A stretch of 64,000 bases of DNA from Microbacteriaceae bacterium MWH-Ta3. GTDB taxonomy: Bacteria; Actinomycetota; Actinomycetes; Actinomycetales; Microbacteriaceae. Numbering within the stretch: position 1 is the first letter of the stretch; every line of letters starts with the position of its first letter. The notes under the pieces are model-generated. The model saw only the letters and a list, made by a program, of their open reading frames with translations. It did no database searches and was not told where the DNA came from. Positions 1 to 9,160 of this stretch are shown here, in pieces. The DNA is taken from assembly GCA_003053925.1 (NCBI GenBank), contig QBKD01000001.1, positions 1 through 64,000 on the forward strand, read 5' to 3'. A program made the translations under genes and the position numbers.

Positions 1-1
1 G

Positions 2-460
2 ATGTATGCGCAAGCTGCAGCGTTTCCACTGTTGATTCTGCTATTCGCAGTTGCGATAGTAGCCGCACTGCAGCCAAAGGTGATAAGCCCGCGAAATTCG
101 ATTACATTGCCACCAATCCGCCTTGACCCTTTTCGTCCGATTTCCAGTATTCCGAAACCAGGACCGGCGCCAACAATTGGTCTGATTCCCAAGAGGCACG
201 AAATATATCGCATATTTCCTATCGGAGTGGCAGACACTTGGAAATACGGAATCACTGGCGATCCGCGCAATAATTACGAATATCGTCCTTCGAGTCAACT
301 GAAGGCTTGCGCGGCATATTATTCAACAGCTTGTGATTGGAGAATGATTGGAACGGCCCCTGACTATCTAACTGCGAGAGCGGAAGAATATAAATATATT
401 TTCCAATACGTGTTGACAAATTGGCGGTGCCCGCCGGGGCAGATGGTGAGCTGCAAATGA
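2..460 (+). CDS. C-terminal part of a probable polymorphic toxin with a GIY-YIG/URI-like nuclease domain (5' end may lie outside the window)
   Basis: The 152 visible codons start with a hydrophobic stretch (about residues 5-24), then a Pro-rich linker and a compact C-terminal domain (about residues 68-152). That domain has an IYRIF strand, a KYGIT motif, a conserved RPSSQL segment, paired Cys residues and a late Glu in ARAEEYKYI, ending in CPPGQMVSC. This pattern resembles the URI/GIY-YIG fold toxins (Tox-URI2 type) found at the tips of polymorphic toxins; the match is from memory. The frame is open to the window edge, so the ATG at 2 may be internal to a much larger RHS- or WXG-type gene. 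The stop overlaps the next gene's ATG (ATGA), as expected of a toxin followed by its immunity gene. A small stand-alone membrane-anchored nuclease is the alternative. Confidence 0.5.
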   Translation: MYAQAAAFPLLILLFAVAIVAALQPKVISPRNSITLPPIRLDPFRPISSIPKPGPAPTIGLIPKRHEIYRIFPIGVADTWKYGITGDPRNNYEYRPSSQLKACAAYYSTACDWRMIGTAPDYLTARAEEYKYIFQYVLTNWRCPPGQMVSCK

Positions 461-1254
461 CGGATGAAGCGTTAGCGTCTCTGAATAAATACTTAAGAAA
501 ATTTTATCTCGAATCGGGATTGACGGTTGATAAATCGTTTTCCACCTTGAAAATCGTCCGCTACTGTTTTCCCTCGCGTCGCGTTGACGGCGTTGTGGAA
601 GAAAATTTTGCCTATCTCAGAATGGAACCTATTCACGATTTAGTCCATGAAGCAAGCTGCACCGCGATGCAACGTAAACCGGTTACGGTTCTCGATGTGC
701 AAGAGCACCCTGTTGTGGATAAGCGCAAACCGATTGTCGCATATGAACGAACTTGGCCAGTCAACGAAACAACAGAACGATTGATTGGAACTTTTGGCGA
801 ATCACTCACTGGCAAGCGTCGTGGGCCAACTGCGATGTTCGGTGCACAACCAGAAAGTTGCCAGCCTTTTTCTGATGATTTGCCTCGAGAGTTGCAGGAG
901 CGTAATTCCTTAGTTTCCGGGATGCGCCATGCCGCTCAACACGATTGGGAATCCGACCCCTGGCTGTCCGAAACCGAGTTTTGGCATTTCGCGACAACAC
1001 TTTTCGTCTACCGTCACGACAACACATTTGTCGAACGTTTGATTGTTTTTCCCCTAGGTTTTGAGGAAAACCTGAACGATGCGACCATCCTGTATTCCGA
1101 GGGCTTCGCGTCGACAAATCCCGATTATGACCTGGTTGCACAGCAGCTCTACGACGGCCATTACGTGAATATTGATGATGGTGTTTTTGCGTTCTTAACT
1201 TTGCGTGATCCATCCGTGGGGATCGAAGAGTACGCGGCGCTGTTCAATGACTGA
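457..1254 (+). CDS. putative immunity protein, first copy
   Basis: This 265-residue soluble protein has no signal peptide or membrane segment. The start is the ATG at 457, which overlaps the toxin stop as ATGA and has GGTGAG eight bases upstream; an in-frame GTG at 421 would overlap the toxin by 40 bases. I recognise no family. It is paralogous to the gene at 3292-4137: both share an AMQRKPVTVLDVQEHP core (about residues 71-115) and the tail LRDPSVGIEEYAALF. Position directly after a toxin tip, coupling and duplication suggest an immunity role; that is inference, not a motif match. Base composition is AT-richer than the backbone. Confidence 0.6.
   Translation: MTDEALASLNKYLRKFYLESGLTVDKSFSTLKIVRYCFPSRRVDGVVEENFAYLRMEPIHDLVHEASCTAMQRKPVTVLDVQEHPVVDKRKPIVAYERTWPVNETTERLIGTFGESLTGKRRGPTAMFGAQPESCQPFSDDLPRELQERNSLVSGMRHAAQHDWESDPWLSETEFWHFATTLFVYRHDNTFVERLIVFPLGFEENLNDATILYSEGFASTNPDYDLVAQQLYDGHYVNIDDGVFAFLTLRDPSVGIEEYAALFND
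667..799 (+). repeat. conserved 133-bp block shared with 3550-3682 (copy 1)
   Basis: This stretch inside the first putative immunity gene differs from 3550-3682 at 11 of 133 positions by direct comparison, with no gaps. The flanking parts of the two genes are far more diverged. The last 54 bases (1201-1254 against 4084-4137) are also nearly identical. The pattern is that of gene conversion or domain shuffling between paralogues. Confidence 0.85.
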
Positions 1255-2062
1255 CAACAAGCCTGGTTTTCGGCCGGATCAGAAGGTGACGTCTGCGGCA
1301 ATTCGCGAAGCGCTCATCAGCGAGAACCATGCAGGTGCAACGATTCACATTGAAGTTTCAGATGGATTTGGTGTTGACGAGCTTGAGGTTGTTATTGCCG
1401 AATGTGAATCGGTCGGTGTTCGTTGTGAAATGTGGCTGTATGCACGATTCGATACTCGAATTCGAATTCGTATTCGTGAGCGTTGGATCACTGGCGTCGA
1501 TGACGAATTTAATTCTGAGCGAAAAATCTCTAATCTTTGCAGAATTATTCGATCAGTATGTGTCGGCTCTGCGTCATCGGTTGATCAGTTGTTGTCAATT
1601 CTGTCCTCAATTACCAAGTCGGAATGGTGGGTTGAAGAAGATTCCTGCGAAGCAGATCTGAGCTGTAAGGCGGTTGTCCATCGCGCAATCGATTTAGCAG
1701 GCTGGCCTGCGCGACAAAAGCTGGATTTTTCCCATGGTCATGCACCTTTCTACGGAATTACTCGTCGTGAATTTGCAAGAATCGCATGTCGGGAGCATCT
1801 GTGGGCTGTGAGTTTATGGGGAGTGCATGGTAGCGAACGAACTGTAGTGATTGAGCTGCCCACCGGCGAGTATGCCCTCCAGTTGCGATCTTGCGATTCT
1901 CGCACGGTGGAGCAGTGTTTGGCGGCGATTATTACCGCAGGGCGACAATTGCCTTTGGAATGCGTTCACCACAAGCTCTTGTGGCGGACGTCAGATTTTA
2001 TTGCTGGATTTCGGGTGAAGAAGTTGCCAGTGGGGTTTAGTTTGCCGCCACTGGGCATCTAA
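1247..2062 (+). CDS. hypothetical protein of the toxin/immunity island
   Basis: This 271-residue protein has no family I recognise. The start is the ATG at 1247, overlapping the previous gene by 8 bp, so translation is probably coupled to it. It has no signal peptide or membrane segment. It shows an IHIEVSDGFGVDELEVVI segment near residues 30-47 and an Arg-rich IRIRIRERW stretch, with scattered Cys and Trp. Being the third gene of the operon, it could be a second immunity factor or an accessory protein. Composition is AT-richer than the backbone, suggesting transfer. Confidence 0.6.
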   Translation: MTDNKPGFRPDQKVTSAAIREALISENHAGATIHIEVSDGFGVDELEVVIAECESVGVRCEMWLYARFDTRIRIRIRERWITGVDDEFNSERKISNLCRIIRSVCVGSASSVDQLLSILSSITKSEWWVEEDSCEADLSCKAVVHRAIDLAGWPARQKLDFSHGHAPFYGITRREFARIACREHLWAVSLWGVHGSERTVVIELPTGEYALQLRSCDSRTVEQCLAAIITAGRQLPLECVHHKLLWRTSDFIAGFRVKKLPVGFSLPPLGI

Positions 2063-2070
2063 AAGTCCAA

Positions 2071-2477
2071 CTACGCCTCGTGCGAGTCAATGCGCATATC
2101 GAATTCATACATGAGTTGTTCGTATTCGGTTTCACTGACGTACTGTCCCGACTACTTTAGAACCACACCGAATCGAAAATCCACCAACGGAACATCAGCT
2201 TGATCGGCGTCAAGAAGAATTCCGGGGATTGTGCAATAGCCGGCTTCGCGCTCTTTACGTATTTTTGCGCGAACCCAAGGTGGATTGAAAATTTGCACTC
2301 CGCTCACAATCAGCCCTATTTCACCAAGCGCAAAGGCATAACATCTTCTTGATATAGGAGAGCGTTAGTCACGCAAAGCGCAATACTCAATGAGTACATT
2401 GCAAACCAGGATGATTCTTTGATGATGTATGCGCTGCGCCCGGGAAGCAGCGATACCTGCAGATTTTTGGGAATCAT
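2071..2477 (-). pseudogene. degraded gene with a frameshift and an internal stop
   Basis: On the minus strand an ATG at 2477 opens a frame beginning MIPKNLQVSLLPGRSAYII. It ends at a TAG (2339-2341 region) after about 50 codons, but a second frame takes over without a break in protein-like sequence (CYAFALGEIGLIVSGVQIF, then NPPWVRAKIRKEREAGYC). That frame runs into another TAG after the residues FRFGVVLK. Beyond it, coding-like sequence resumes (SGQYVSETEYEQLMYEFDM) to a final TAG at 2071-2073. One frameshift plus one nonsense codon in an otherwise coherent protein indicates recent decay. I do not recognise the family. It fills the gap between the converging genes ending at 2062 and 2493. 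Confidence 0.7.
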
Positions 2478-2492
2478 ACGAATGATAATTCC

Positions 2493-3173
2493 CTAATGTG
2501 GCGGCCGTCGTGTTCTTTCCGACTTGAGTTGCGTACCGCCTGATAATTCCACAAGATGTTTGACATATTCTTCCGATTCTCGCTCCAACATTGAGCGGAG
2601 TGCGAGGTCGCCAAATCTGTTCACGAATTGATGATTCCCAATTTTATGAATCGTTCCATCGGAGAAAGCTAATCTGACCTGCCACAAGCTATGTGTGTTG
2701 TTACGATCGATAATTGTGTGAACTTCGGTGATACTTGACCACGGGACAGATTCAATCAGCGTCGCGATTGGCGTCTTACCCTCGCCTGGCACATAAAAAA
2801 GCTGTACACCATCGGACGTGAAGGCAATTGCGTAAGTCCGAAAGATGTGACGTTTGTCGTCGGGGGTATTTTTGGCTATGCGGCCGTGGAAGAATTCGGC
2901 ATCGAGCTTGTAAATTTTTCGCAATGGTCTTTGATGAATTACGGCATCACCCGAGGGAAAATGTGCGGCAATAAGCGGCCGAATTGATCGGGCCATGCGC
3001 TTAATTTTGTTGTACAGAATCCAGAATATTGTCCATCCAACTATTACCAGTAGCAACGTGAATTCGAGAAGCAGGTTAGGCCTGCCGGGTTCGAAAAGTT
3101 TCACTACCAGGCGCGCAATTGCTCCGATGACCACAATGATCATGAAAATGCTGAATGGGTTTTTGATTCTCAT
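2493..3173 (-). CDS. two-helix membrane protein of unknown function
   Basis: This 226-residue protein has two N-terminal membrane segments (about residues 7-24 and 34-55) and a cytosol-like C-terminal domain of about 165 residues rich in beta-type sequence, including an IESVPWSSITEVHTI stretch. That layout resembles membrane-anchored PH-like domains but is not specific. The start ATG at 3173 follows AAAGG five bases upstream. It lies on the opposite strand inside the toxin/immunity island between the two putative immunity copies. An accessory or separately acquired immunity role is possible; no function can be assigned. Confidence 0.6.
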   Translation of the reverse strand: MRIKNPFSIFMIIVVIGAIARLVVKLFEPGRPNLLLEFTLLLVIVGWTIFWILYNKIKRMARSIRPLIAAHFPSGDAVIHQRPLRKIYKLDAEFFHGRIAKNTPDDKRHIFRTYAIAFTSDGVQLFYVPGEGKTPIATLIESVPWSSITEVHTIIDRNNTHSLWQVRLAFSDGTIHKIGNHQFVNRFGDLALRSMLERESEEYVKHLVELSGGTQLKSERTRRPPH

Positions 3174-3291
3174 AGGGCCTTTGGATATCTGAATGGGGTT
3201 GGTACCGCGTTGGGTTAGGCTACCTTAAATCAGGTTACAACTTCAGGTAATAACAAAGCATTTGTCGCGAAGTTCAAGGACGTTTTGTTAG

Positions 3292-4137
3292 ATGAAGCAC
3301 ACCAGGAAGGTGCCCGTCAGGCCAATGGATAAGTTGCAAGTGAGTGTGGAAGCAAGAGAATCTGCTTTCGCGTACCTGAACACGGTAATTAAGAGCACTG
3401 GGGTAAGCGTAGATAATTCGCATAAGTCGTTCAAAATAATCCGTTATTGCTTCGACTCTAGTCGAAGCCCAGGGGCCGTTGAAGAGCATTTTGCCTACCT
3501 GACGATGGACCCAATTGACGATTTTCAGGACGAAGCATCTTTTATCGCTATGCAGCGCAAACCGGTTACGGTTCTTGATGTGCAAGAGCACCCTGTTGTG
3601 GATAAGCGCAAGCCGATTGTCGCCTATGAACGAACGTGGCCAATCAACAAAACAACGGAACGATTGATTGCGACTTTTGGCGCGTCGCTTACCGGCCAAG
3701 GTCGAGGACCAACGTTGTTATTCGGCGGGCGTCCAGAAGGTTGCCCGCCAATAAGCGGCGATTATGAACAAGCATTAGCTAACCGATGGGCTGAGTTGGG
3801 TTCGAGTCGTGCAATGGCGAGACATGACTGGAAAGAAGACCCATGGTTGGACCCCCTAGAATTTTGGCACTTTGCCAGTATGGTTTTCGTCTACAGGTCT
3901 GTACATGAATTTGTAGAACATCTTGTTGTGTTCCCGCTCAAGTTCGGACAAACCTTGACAGACGCAGCACAGACCTACCTTCGAAACTATTTATCCAGCG
4001 ACAAGGAGCTGAAATGTGTGGGTTCGCAGGAATTTGACGGTCACGATATGTTGATTCATTCTGGCCAAATTGCATTCATGACTCTGCGCGATCCATCCGT
4101 GGGGATTGAAGAGTACGCGGCGTTATTCACCGATTGA
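3292..4137 (+). CDS. putative immunity protein, second (orphan) copy
   Basis: This 281-residue protein is paralogous to the one at 457-1254. They share the SFxAMQRKPVTVLDV core, TTERLI.TFG, DPW, EFWHFA and the tail LRDPSVGIEEYAALF, while the N-terminus and the 200-260 region are diverged. No toxin gene precedes it, so it looks like an orphan immunity gene, as accumulate downstream of polymorphic toxins. The start is uncertain: ATG 3292 has AAGGACG eleven bases upstream, while ATG 3325 follows AGGAAGG at a long spacing and fits the paralogue's N-terminus better. A terminator and tRNA-Leu follow. Confidence 0.6.
   Translation: MKHTRKVPVRPMDKLQVSVEARESAFAYLNTVIKSTGVSVDNSHKSFKIIRYCFDSSRSPGAVEEHFAYLTMDPIDDFQDEASFIAMQRKPVTVLDVQEHPVVDKRKPIVAYERTWPINKTTERLIATFGASLTGQGRGPTLLFGGRPEGCPPISGDYEQALANRWAELGSSRAMARHDWKEDPWLDPLEFWHFASMVFVYRSVHEFVEHLVVFPLKFGQTLTDAAQTYLRNYLSSDKELKCVGSQEFDGHDMLIHSGQIAFMTLRDPSVGIEEYAALFTD
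3550..3682 (+). repeat. conserved 133-bp block shared with 667-799 (copy 2)
   Basis: Second copy of the block described at 667-799, with 11 differences in 133 bases. The surrounding coding sequence of the two paralogues is much less alike. Confidence 0.85.
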
Positions 4138-4188
4138 GGGGATCGCCAGTCAGCCATTGGGCGAAGCTGCGTGAGCCCTTAACGACAG

Positions 4189-4216
4189 AAGGCCCCGAAC
4201 CGAAGTTCGGGGCCTT
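4189..4216. terminator. bidirectional hairpin terminator between the island and tRNA-Leu
   Basis: A perfect 12-bp stem, AAGGCCCCGAAC paired with GTTCGGGGCCTT around a CGAA loop. It lies just downstream of the tRNA-Leu (minus strand) and after the orphan immunity gene (plus strand). The flanking T-runs are weak. Confidence 0.8.
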
Positions 4217-4221
4217 ATCTG

Positions 4222-4304
4222 TGCGCGAAGGGGGACTTGAACCCCCACGTCCTTACGGACACTAGCACCTCAAGCTAGCGCGTCTGCCATTCCGCCACCC
4301 GCGC
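4222..4304 (-). tRNA. tRNA-Leu(GAG)
   Basis: The minus strand folds as a class II tRNA of 83 nt: acceptor stem GCGCGGG with TTCGCGC (two G-U pairs at the base), discriminator A, anticodon stem CTAGC/GCTAG with loop TTGAGGT giving anticodon GAG, a long variable arm around TGTCCGTAAGGACG, and T arm GGGGGTTCAAGTCCCCC. CCA is not encoded. It marks the border between the AT-rich island and conserved backbone, and tRNA genes are common integration borders; no duplicated tRNA end was seen inside the window. Confidence 0.95.
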
Positions 4305-4376
4305 AGGTGTTGTGTAGCAACAGGTACAGACTCTAGCACGATGTGCGCCAGAGTGCGAACCCGATACGGTGGAGTC

Positions 4377-5684
4377 ATGTCAGAAAACACCGAGGTTCTG
4401 AGCGAAACGGCGGCAATCGCACGCGATCTGATTCGATTCGATACGTCCAATTACGGAGATGGTCGAGCGAACTCGGAAACCGAGGCAGCCGAATATATTG
4501 GCGCGTATCTGCAGAATTTGGGATTGGTTCCGAGGTACATCGATGCAGCACCCGGCCGCACCAGCGTGGTGGCGCGCGTAAGGGGTCGTGAACCGCATCT
4601 GCCCGCGTTGGTGGTGCATGGTCACACCGATGTCGTCCCCGCCGATCCAGAACATTGGAGCGTGGATCCGTTTGCCGGGGTGGTAAAAGACGGCATGCTG
4701 TGGGGTCGCGGGGCCGTCGATATGAAGAATATGGACGCCATGATTCTGACCGCACTGCGCGAACTGCACGAATCGGGTGGTGCGCCCCGACGCGACCTGA
4801 TTATTGCGTTCTTCAGCGACGAAGAAAACGGCGGCGAATTTGGTTCGCATCACGTGGTGACGCATCATCCCGAAATCTTCGAGGGCGCCACCGAGGCCAT
4901 CAGCGAGGTGGGCGGTTACTCCATTGATGTTGCCGGACGCCGGGCCTATGTGCTGCAAACGGGGGAGAAGGCACTTCTGTGGATTCGCCTCACCGCACGC
5001 GGGGTTGCGGCGCACGGTTCGCGCGTGATCGCGAACAATGCGGTGACACGCCTGGCCGAGGCGGTTGCTGCGGTGGGTCGCGAAGAATGGCCCGTGCGAC
5101 TGACGCACACCACCGAACTGATGGTGGCCGAACTGGCCAGACTGCAGGGGATTGAACCGGGCACCGTGCCGCCGCGCGAGGTCGTGACACGCACGGGACT
5201 GGCCGCAGGTTTTATGGAAGCTGCGCTGATGACCACCAGTAACCCCACCATGTTGTCGGCCGGTTACAAGCACAACGTGATACCCGATACGGCGAGCGCC
5301 GTCATCGACATCCGTACTCTGCCGGGTGACGAGGATTCGGCGCTGGCCCGTGTTCAACAGATTGTCGGCGACGATATCGAGATCACGGTGACCCACCGCG
5401 ATGTGGGGCTCGAGAACAGTTTTAGCGGTCCCATCATCGATTCCATGTCTCAGGCATTGTTGACTCACGACCCATCCGCCGAGATTGTGCCGTACCTGCT
5501 GTCGGGCGGCACCGATAACAAGGCCCTGTCGTTGCTGGGCATTCGCGGGTATGGGTTTGCCCCGTTGCAACTGCCACCCAGCCTGGATTTCCCCGCGATG
5601 TTCCACGGTGTGGACGAACGGGTGCCTCTGGCTGCTCTGGACTTCGGCCATCGAGTCGTTCACGACTTTCTGCGCGACTACTAG
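4377..5684 (+). CDS. M20 family metallopeptidase (ArgE/DapE/CPG2-like)
   Basis: Zinc-dependent hydrolase of 435 residues acting on N-acyl amino acids or small peptides; the exact substrate is not readable. The M20 pattern is complete: HGHTDVVP (His83, Asp85), GRGAVDMK (bridging Asp115) and the catalytic Glu in SDEENGGEFG (about 149-150), with a central dimerisation domain and the late GGTDN segment. The start is ATG 4377, preceded by GGTGGAG; an in-frame upstream ATG at 4341 has no ribosome binding site. It ends 13 bp before uppP, a neighbour pair also seen in other actinobacteria. A dapE-like name would overstate the evidence. Confidence 0.85.
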   Translation: MSENTEVLSETAAIARDLIRFDTSNYGDGRANSETEAAEYIGAYLQNLGLVPRYIDAAPGRTSVVARVRGREPHLPALVVHGHTDVVPADPEHWSVDPFAGVVKDGMLWGRGAVDMKNMDAMILTALRELHESGGAPRRDLIIAFFSDEENGGEFGSHHVVTHHPEIFEGATEAISEVGGYSIDVAGRRAYVLQTGEKALLWIRLTARGVAAHGSRVIANNAVTRLAEAVAAVGREEWPVRLTHTTELMVAELARLQGIEPGTVPPREVVTRTGLAAGFMEAALMTTSNPTMLSAGYKHNVIPDTASAVIDIRTLPGDEDSALARVQQIVGDDIEITVTHRDVGLENSFSGPIIDSMSQALLTHDPSAEIVPYLLSGGTDNKALSLLGIRGYGFAPLQLPPSLDFPAMFHGVDERVPLAALDFGHRVVHDFLRDY

Positions 5685-5697
5685 GCACAATGGGGTT

Positions 5698-6570
5698 GTG
5701 AACTTTTTCGACGTAACGCACCTGTGGGAAGCCCTTGTTTTGGGCCTGATTCAGGGGCTTACCGAGTTCCTGCCCATTTCTTCCAGCGCCCACCTGCGCA
5801 TTGCTGGTCTGTTTCTGCCGAACGCCGAAGACCCGGGGGCCACGTTCACCGCCATCACCCAGATCGGCACCGAGTTGGCGGTGTTGCTGTACTTCCGCAC
5901 GGATATTGCCCGCATCATTCGGTCGTGGTGGCTGTCTGTTTTTTCGCGCCGTCGTGGCGCGGGTAAATACCTGACCAGCGATGATCGGGCCGATGCGCGT
6001 CTGGGCTGGTACATCATTGTGGGAACACTCCCCATCGCTGTATTGGGAATCATTTTTCAGGACGACATTCGCACCACGTTTCGGTCGTTGTGGATTGTGG
6101 CAACGGTGCTCGTGGTTTTCGGCGTCATTTTGTTGATCGCCGATCGGTGGGGTGCCAAGCAGCGCGAGATACGGTCGATGAACACGGGCCACGGCCTGAC
6201 GTTGGGGTTGGCCCAAGCGCTGGCGCTGATTCCGGGCGTATCCCGTTCCGGTGCCACTATCTCGATGGGTCTGGCCCTGGGGTACACCCGGGCTGCAGCA
6301 GCCCGGTTCGCGTTTCTGCTGGCGATTCCCGCCGTATTGGCCAGTGGGTTGTATGAATTGGTTCACGCCATCCAGGAACCGGCCAACGTGTACAGCGGCA
6401 TCGAGACCCTCACGGCCACGGTTCTAGCATTTGTGGTGGCTCTGGGGGTTATCGCTTTCCTGATGCGGTACCTGGAAAAGCGATCGTTCATGCCGTTTAT
6501 CGTGTGGCGTATCGCGGTGGGCGGGGCGCTACTGATTGCCCTGTCGAACGGCGTGATTTCCCCCGAATAA
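5698..6570 (+). CDS. uppP: undecaprenyl-diphosphatase
   Basis: Membrane phosphatase that recycles undecaprenyl diphosphate to the lipid carrier used by MraY and MurG; it also gives bacitracin tolerance. The 290-residue product is normal length and has both signature regions, EFLPISSSAH (residues 23-32) and PGVSRSGATIS (179-189), in a polytopic protein. The start is a GTG at 5698; no Shine-Dalgarno is clear, and CACAAT six bases before the GTG could be a -10 for a leaderless start. It follows the M20 gene closely and converges on the PAC2 gene with a 24-bp gap. Confidence 0.92.
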   Translation: MNFFDVTHLWEALVLGLIQGLTEFLPISSSAHLRIAGLFLPNAEDPGATFTAITQIGTELAVLLYFRTDIARIIRSWWLSVFSRRRGAGKYLTSDDRADARLGWYIIVGTLPIAVLGIIFQDDIRTTFRSLWIVATVLVVFGVILLIADRWGAKQREIRSMNTGHGLTLGLAQALALIPGVSRSGATISMGLALGYTRAAAARFAFLLAIPAVLASGLYELVHAIQEPANVYSGIETLTATVLAFVVALGVIAFLMRYLEKRSFMPFIVWRIAVGGALLIALSNGVISPE

Positions 6571-6594
6571 ACGGGCACTCATACTGTCGCGGTT

Positions 6595-7431
6595 CTAGCG
6601 CGAATCGCCCTCTTCGGTATCACGCAGGAAACGTTCGAACTCTTCGGCAATGGCATCGCCCGATGCCTCTTCCGAATTCGCGGTGTCACGCTGTTCCTCC
6701 AACTGCGCAATGTATTCGCTCATGTCGTCGTCCGAGCCCGCCATTTCGTTGACGCTCTTTTCCCACTCAATGGCAGCGGCAGCCAGCTCCACGGTGTCCA
6801 AATCGGCGTGCGTGATGTCCTTCAGCGCTTCGACGAGCGCTAATGCCACCTTGGGCGAGGGCGAGTTGTGCACATAGTGGGGGACCGACGCCCACACCGC
6901 CACGGTGGGAATACCGACCTGCTCGGCAAATTGCGCAAACACGGTGGGAATTCCAATGGGACCTTCGTATTGTGAACGCTCGCAGCCCAACAGCTTGCGC
7001 ACGTCGGCGTTGTCGCTGGTGCGCGTGACCTCGATGGGGCGCGAGTGCGGAACATCGGCCAACATGCTGCCCACCACAATGATTCCCGTGATGTCTGCGG
7101 CGAGCGCCTCGTCCAGGAATGTTGCGGCAAAAGTGGGCCACGACCGCGAGGGTTCCGTACCCAGCAGCGCGTGAACGCGTGTGGTCAGATCGGCGGGAAC
7201 AAAAAGGCTGGTGGTTGGCCATGCAATGCGCCGCGAGTCGTCGGCGAATTCAATCGTGGGGCGCACCAATTGGTAGTCATAGAACAGCTCGGTTTCCACG
7301 CCAAAACCCTGCACCAGGTTGTACCGGTCAATAATCGCGCGCACGGCCGTACTGGCCGCCTCGCCCGCATCGTTCCAGCCCTCGAACGCCACAACCAACG
7401 GCCGCCCCGACTGCACCGAAAACATCGACAT
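6595..7431 (-). CDS. PAC2 (proteasome assembly chaperone 2) family protein
   Basis: A 278-residue soluble protein with the PAC2 N-terminus, VVAFEGWNDAGEAAS (about residues 13-27), the IVVGSMLADVPHSRP segment, and an acidic C-terminal tail. Actinobacterial members are conserved but of uncertain function; the name comes from eukaryotic proteasome assembly factors. The start is ATG 7431, placed directly after AGGAGG; the frame stays open further upstream without another good start. The gene lies upstream of trmI as in other actinobacteria, but no proteasome genes are seen here. Confidence 0.85.
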   Translation of the reverse strand: MSMFSVQSGRPLVVAFEGWNDAGEAASTAVRAIIDRYNLVQGFGVETELFYDYQLVRPTIEFADDSRRIAWPTTSLFVPADLTTRVHALLGTEPSRSWPTFAATFLDEALAADITGIIVVGSMLADVPHSRPIEVTRTSDNADVRKLLGCERSQYEGPIGIPTVFAQFAEQVGIPTVAVWASVPHYVHNSPSPKVALALVEALKDITHADLDTVELAAAAIEWEKSVNEMAGSDDDMSEYIAQLEEQRDTANSEEASGDAIAEEFERFLRDTEEGDSR

Positions 7432-7488
7432 AGTTCCTCCTGTCGACTCCAGCCTAAACCGCACCACCGCCGCGGCACGGGCACGCCC

Positions 7489-7494
7489 TAGACT
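7489..7494 (+). promoter_or_regulatory. -10 box of a leaderless promoter for the HAD gene
   Basis: TAGACT ends eight bases before the GTG at 7503. The ATG at 7497 would lie too close to the box to be in the transcript, so GTG 7503 is favoured as a leaderless start. Confidence 0.6.
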
Positions 7495-7502
7495 CGATGC
7501 TT

Positions 7503-9148
<1,646 letters not shown>

Positions 9149-9160
9149 ACTGAAGGAATC

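Noticed and set aside
4222-4304. Calling the class II tRNA as tRNA-Ser
   Set aside because: The anticodon loop TTGAGGT gives GAG, which reads CUC (Leu).
4380-5690. A 436-codon open frame on the minus strand across the M20 gene
   Set aside because: The plus strand has full M20 catalytic motifs and a ribosome binding site; the antisense product shows no recognisable fold.
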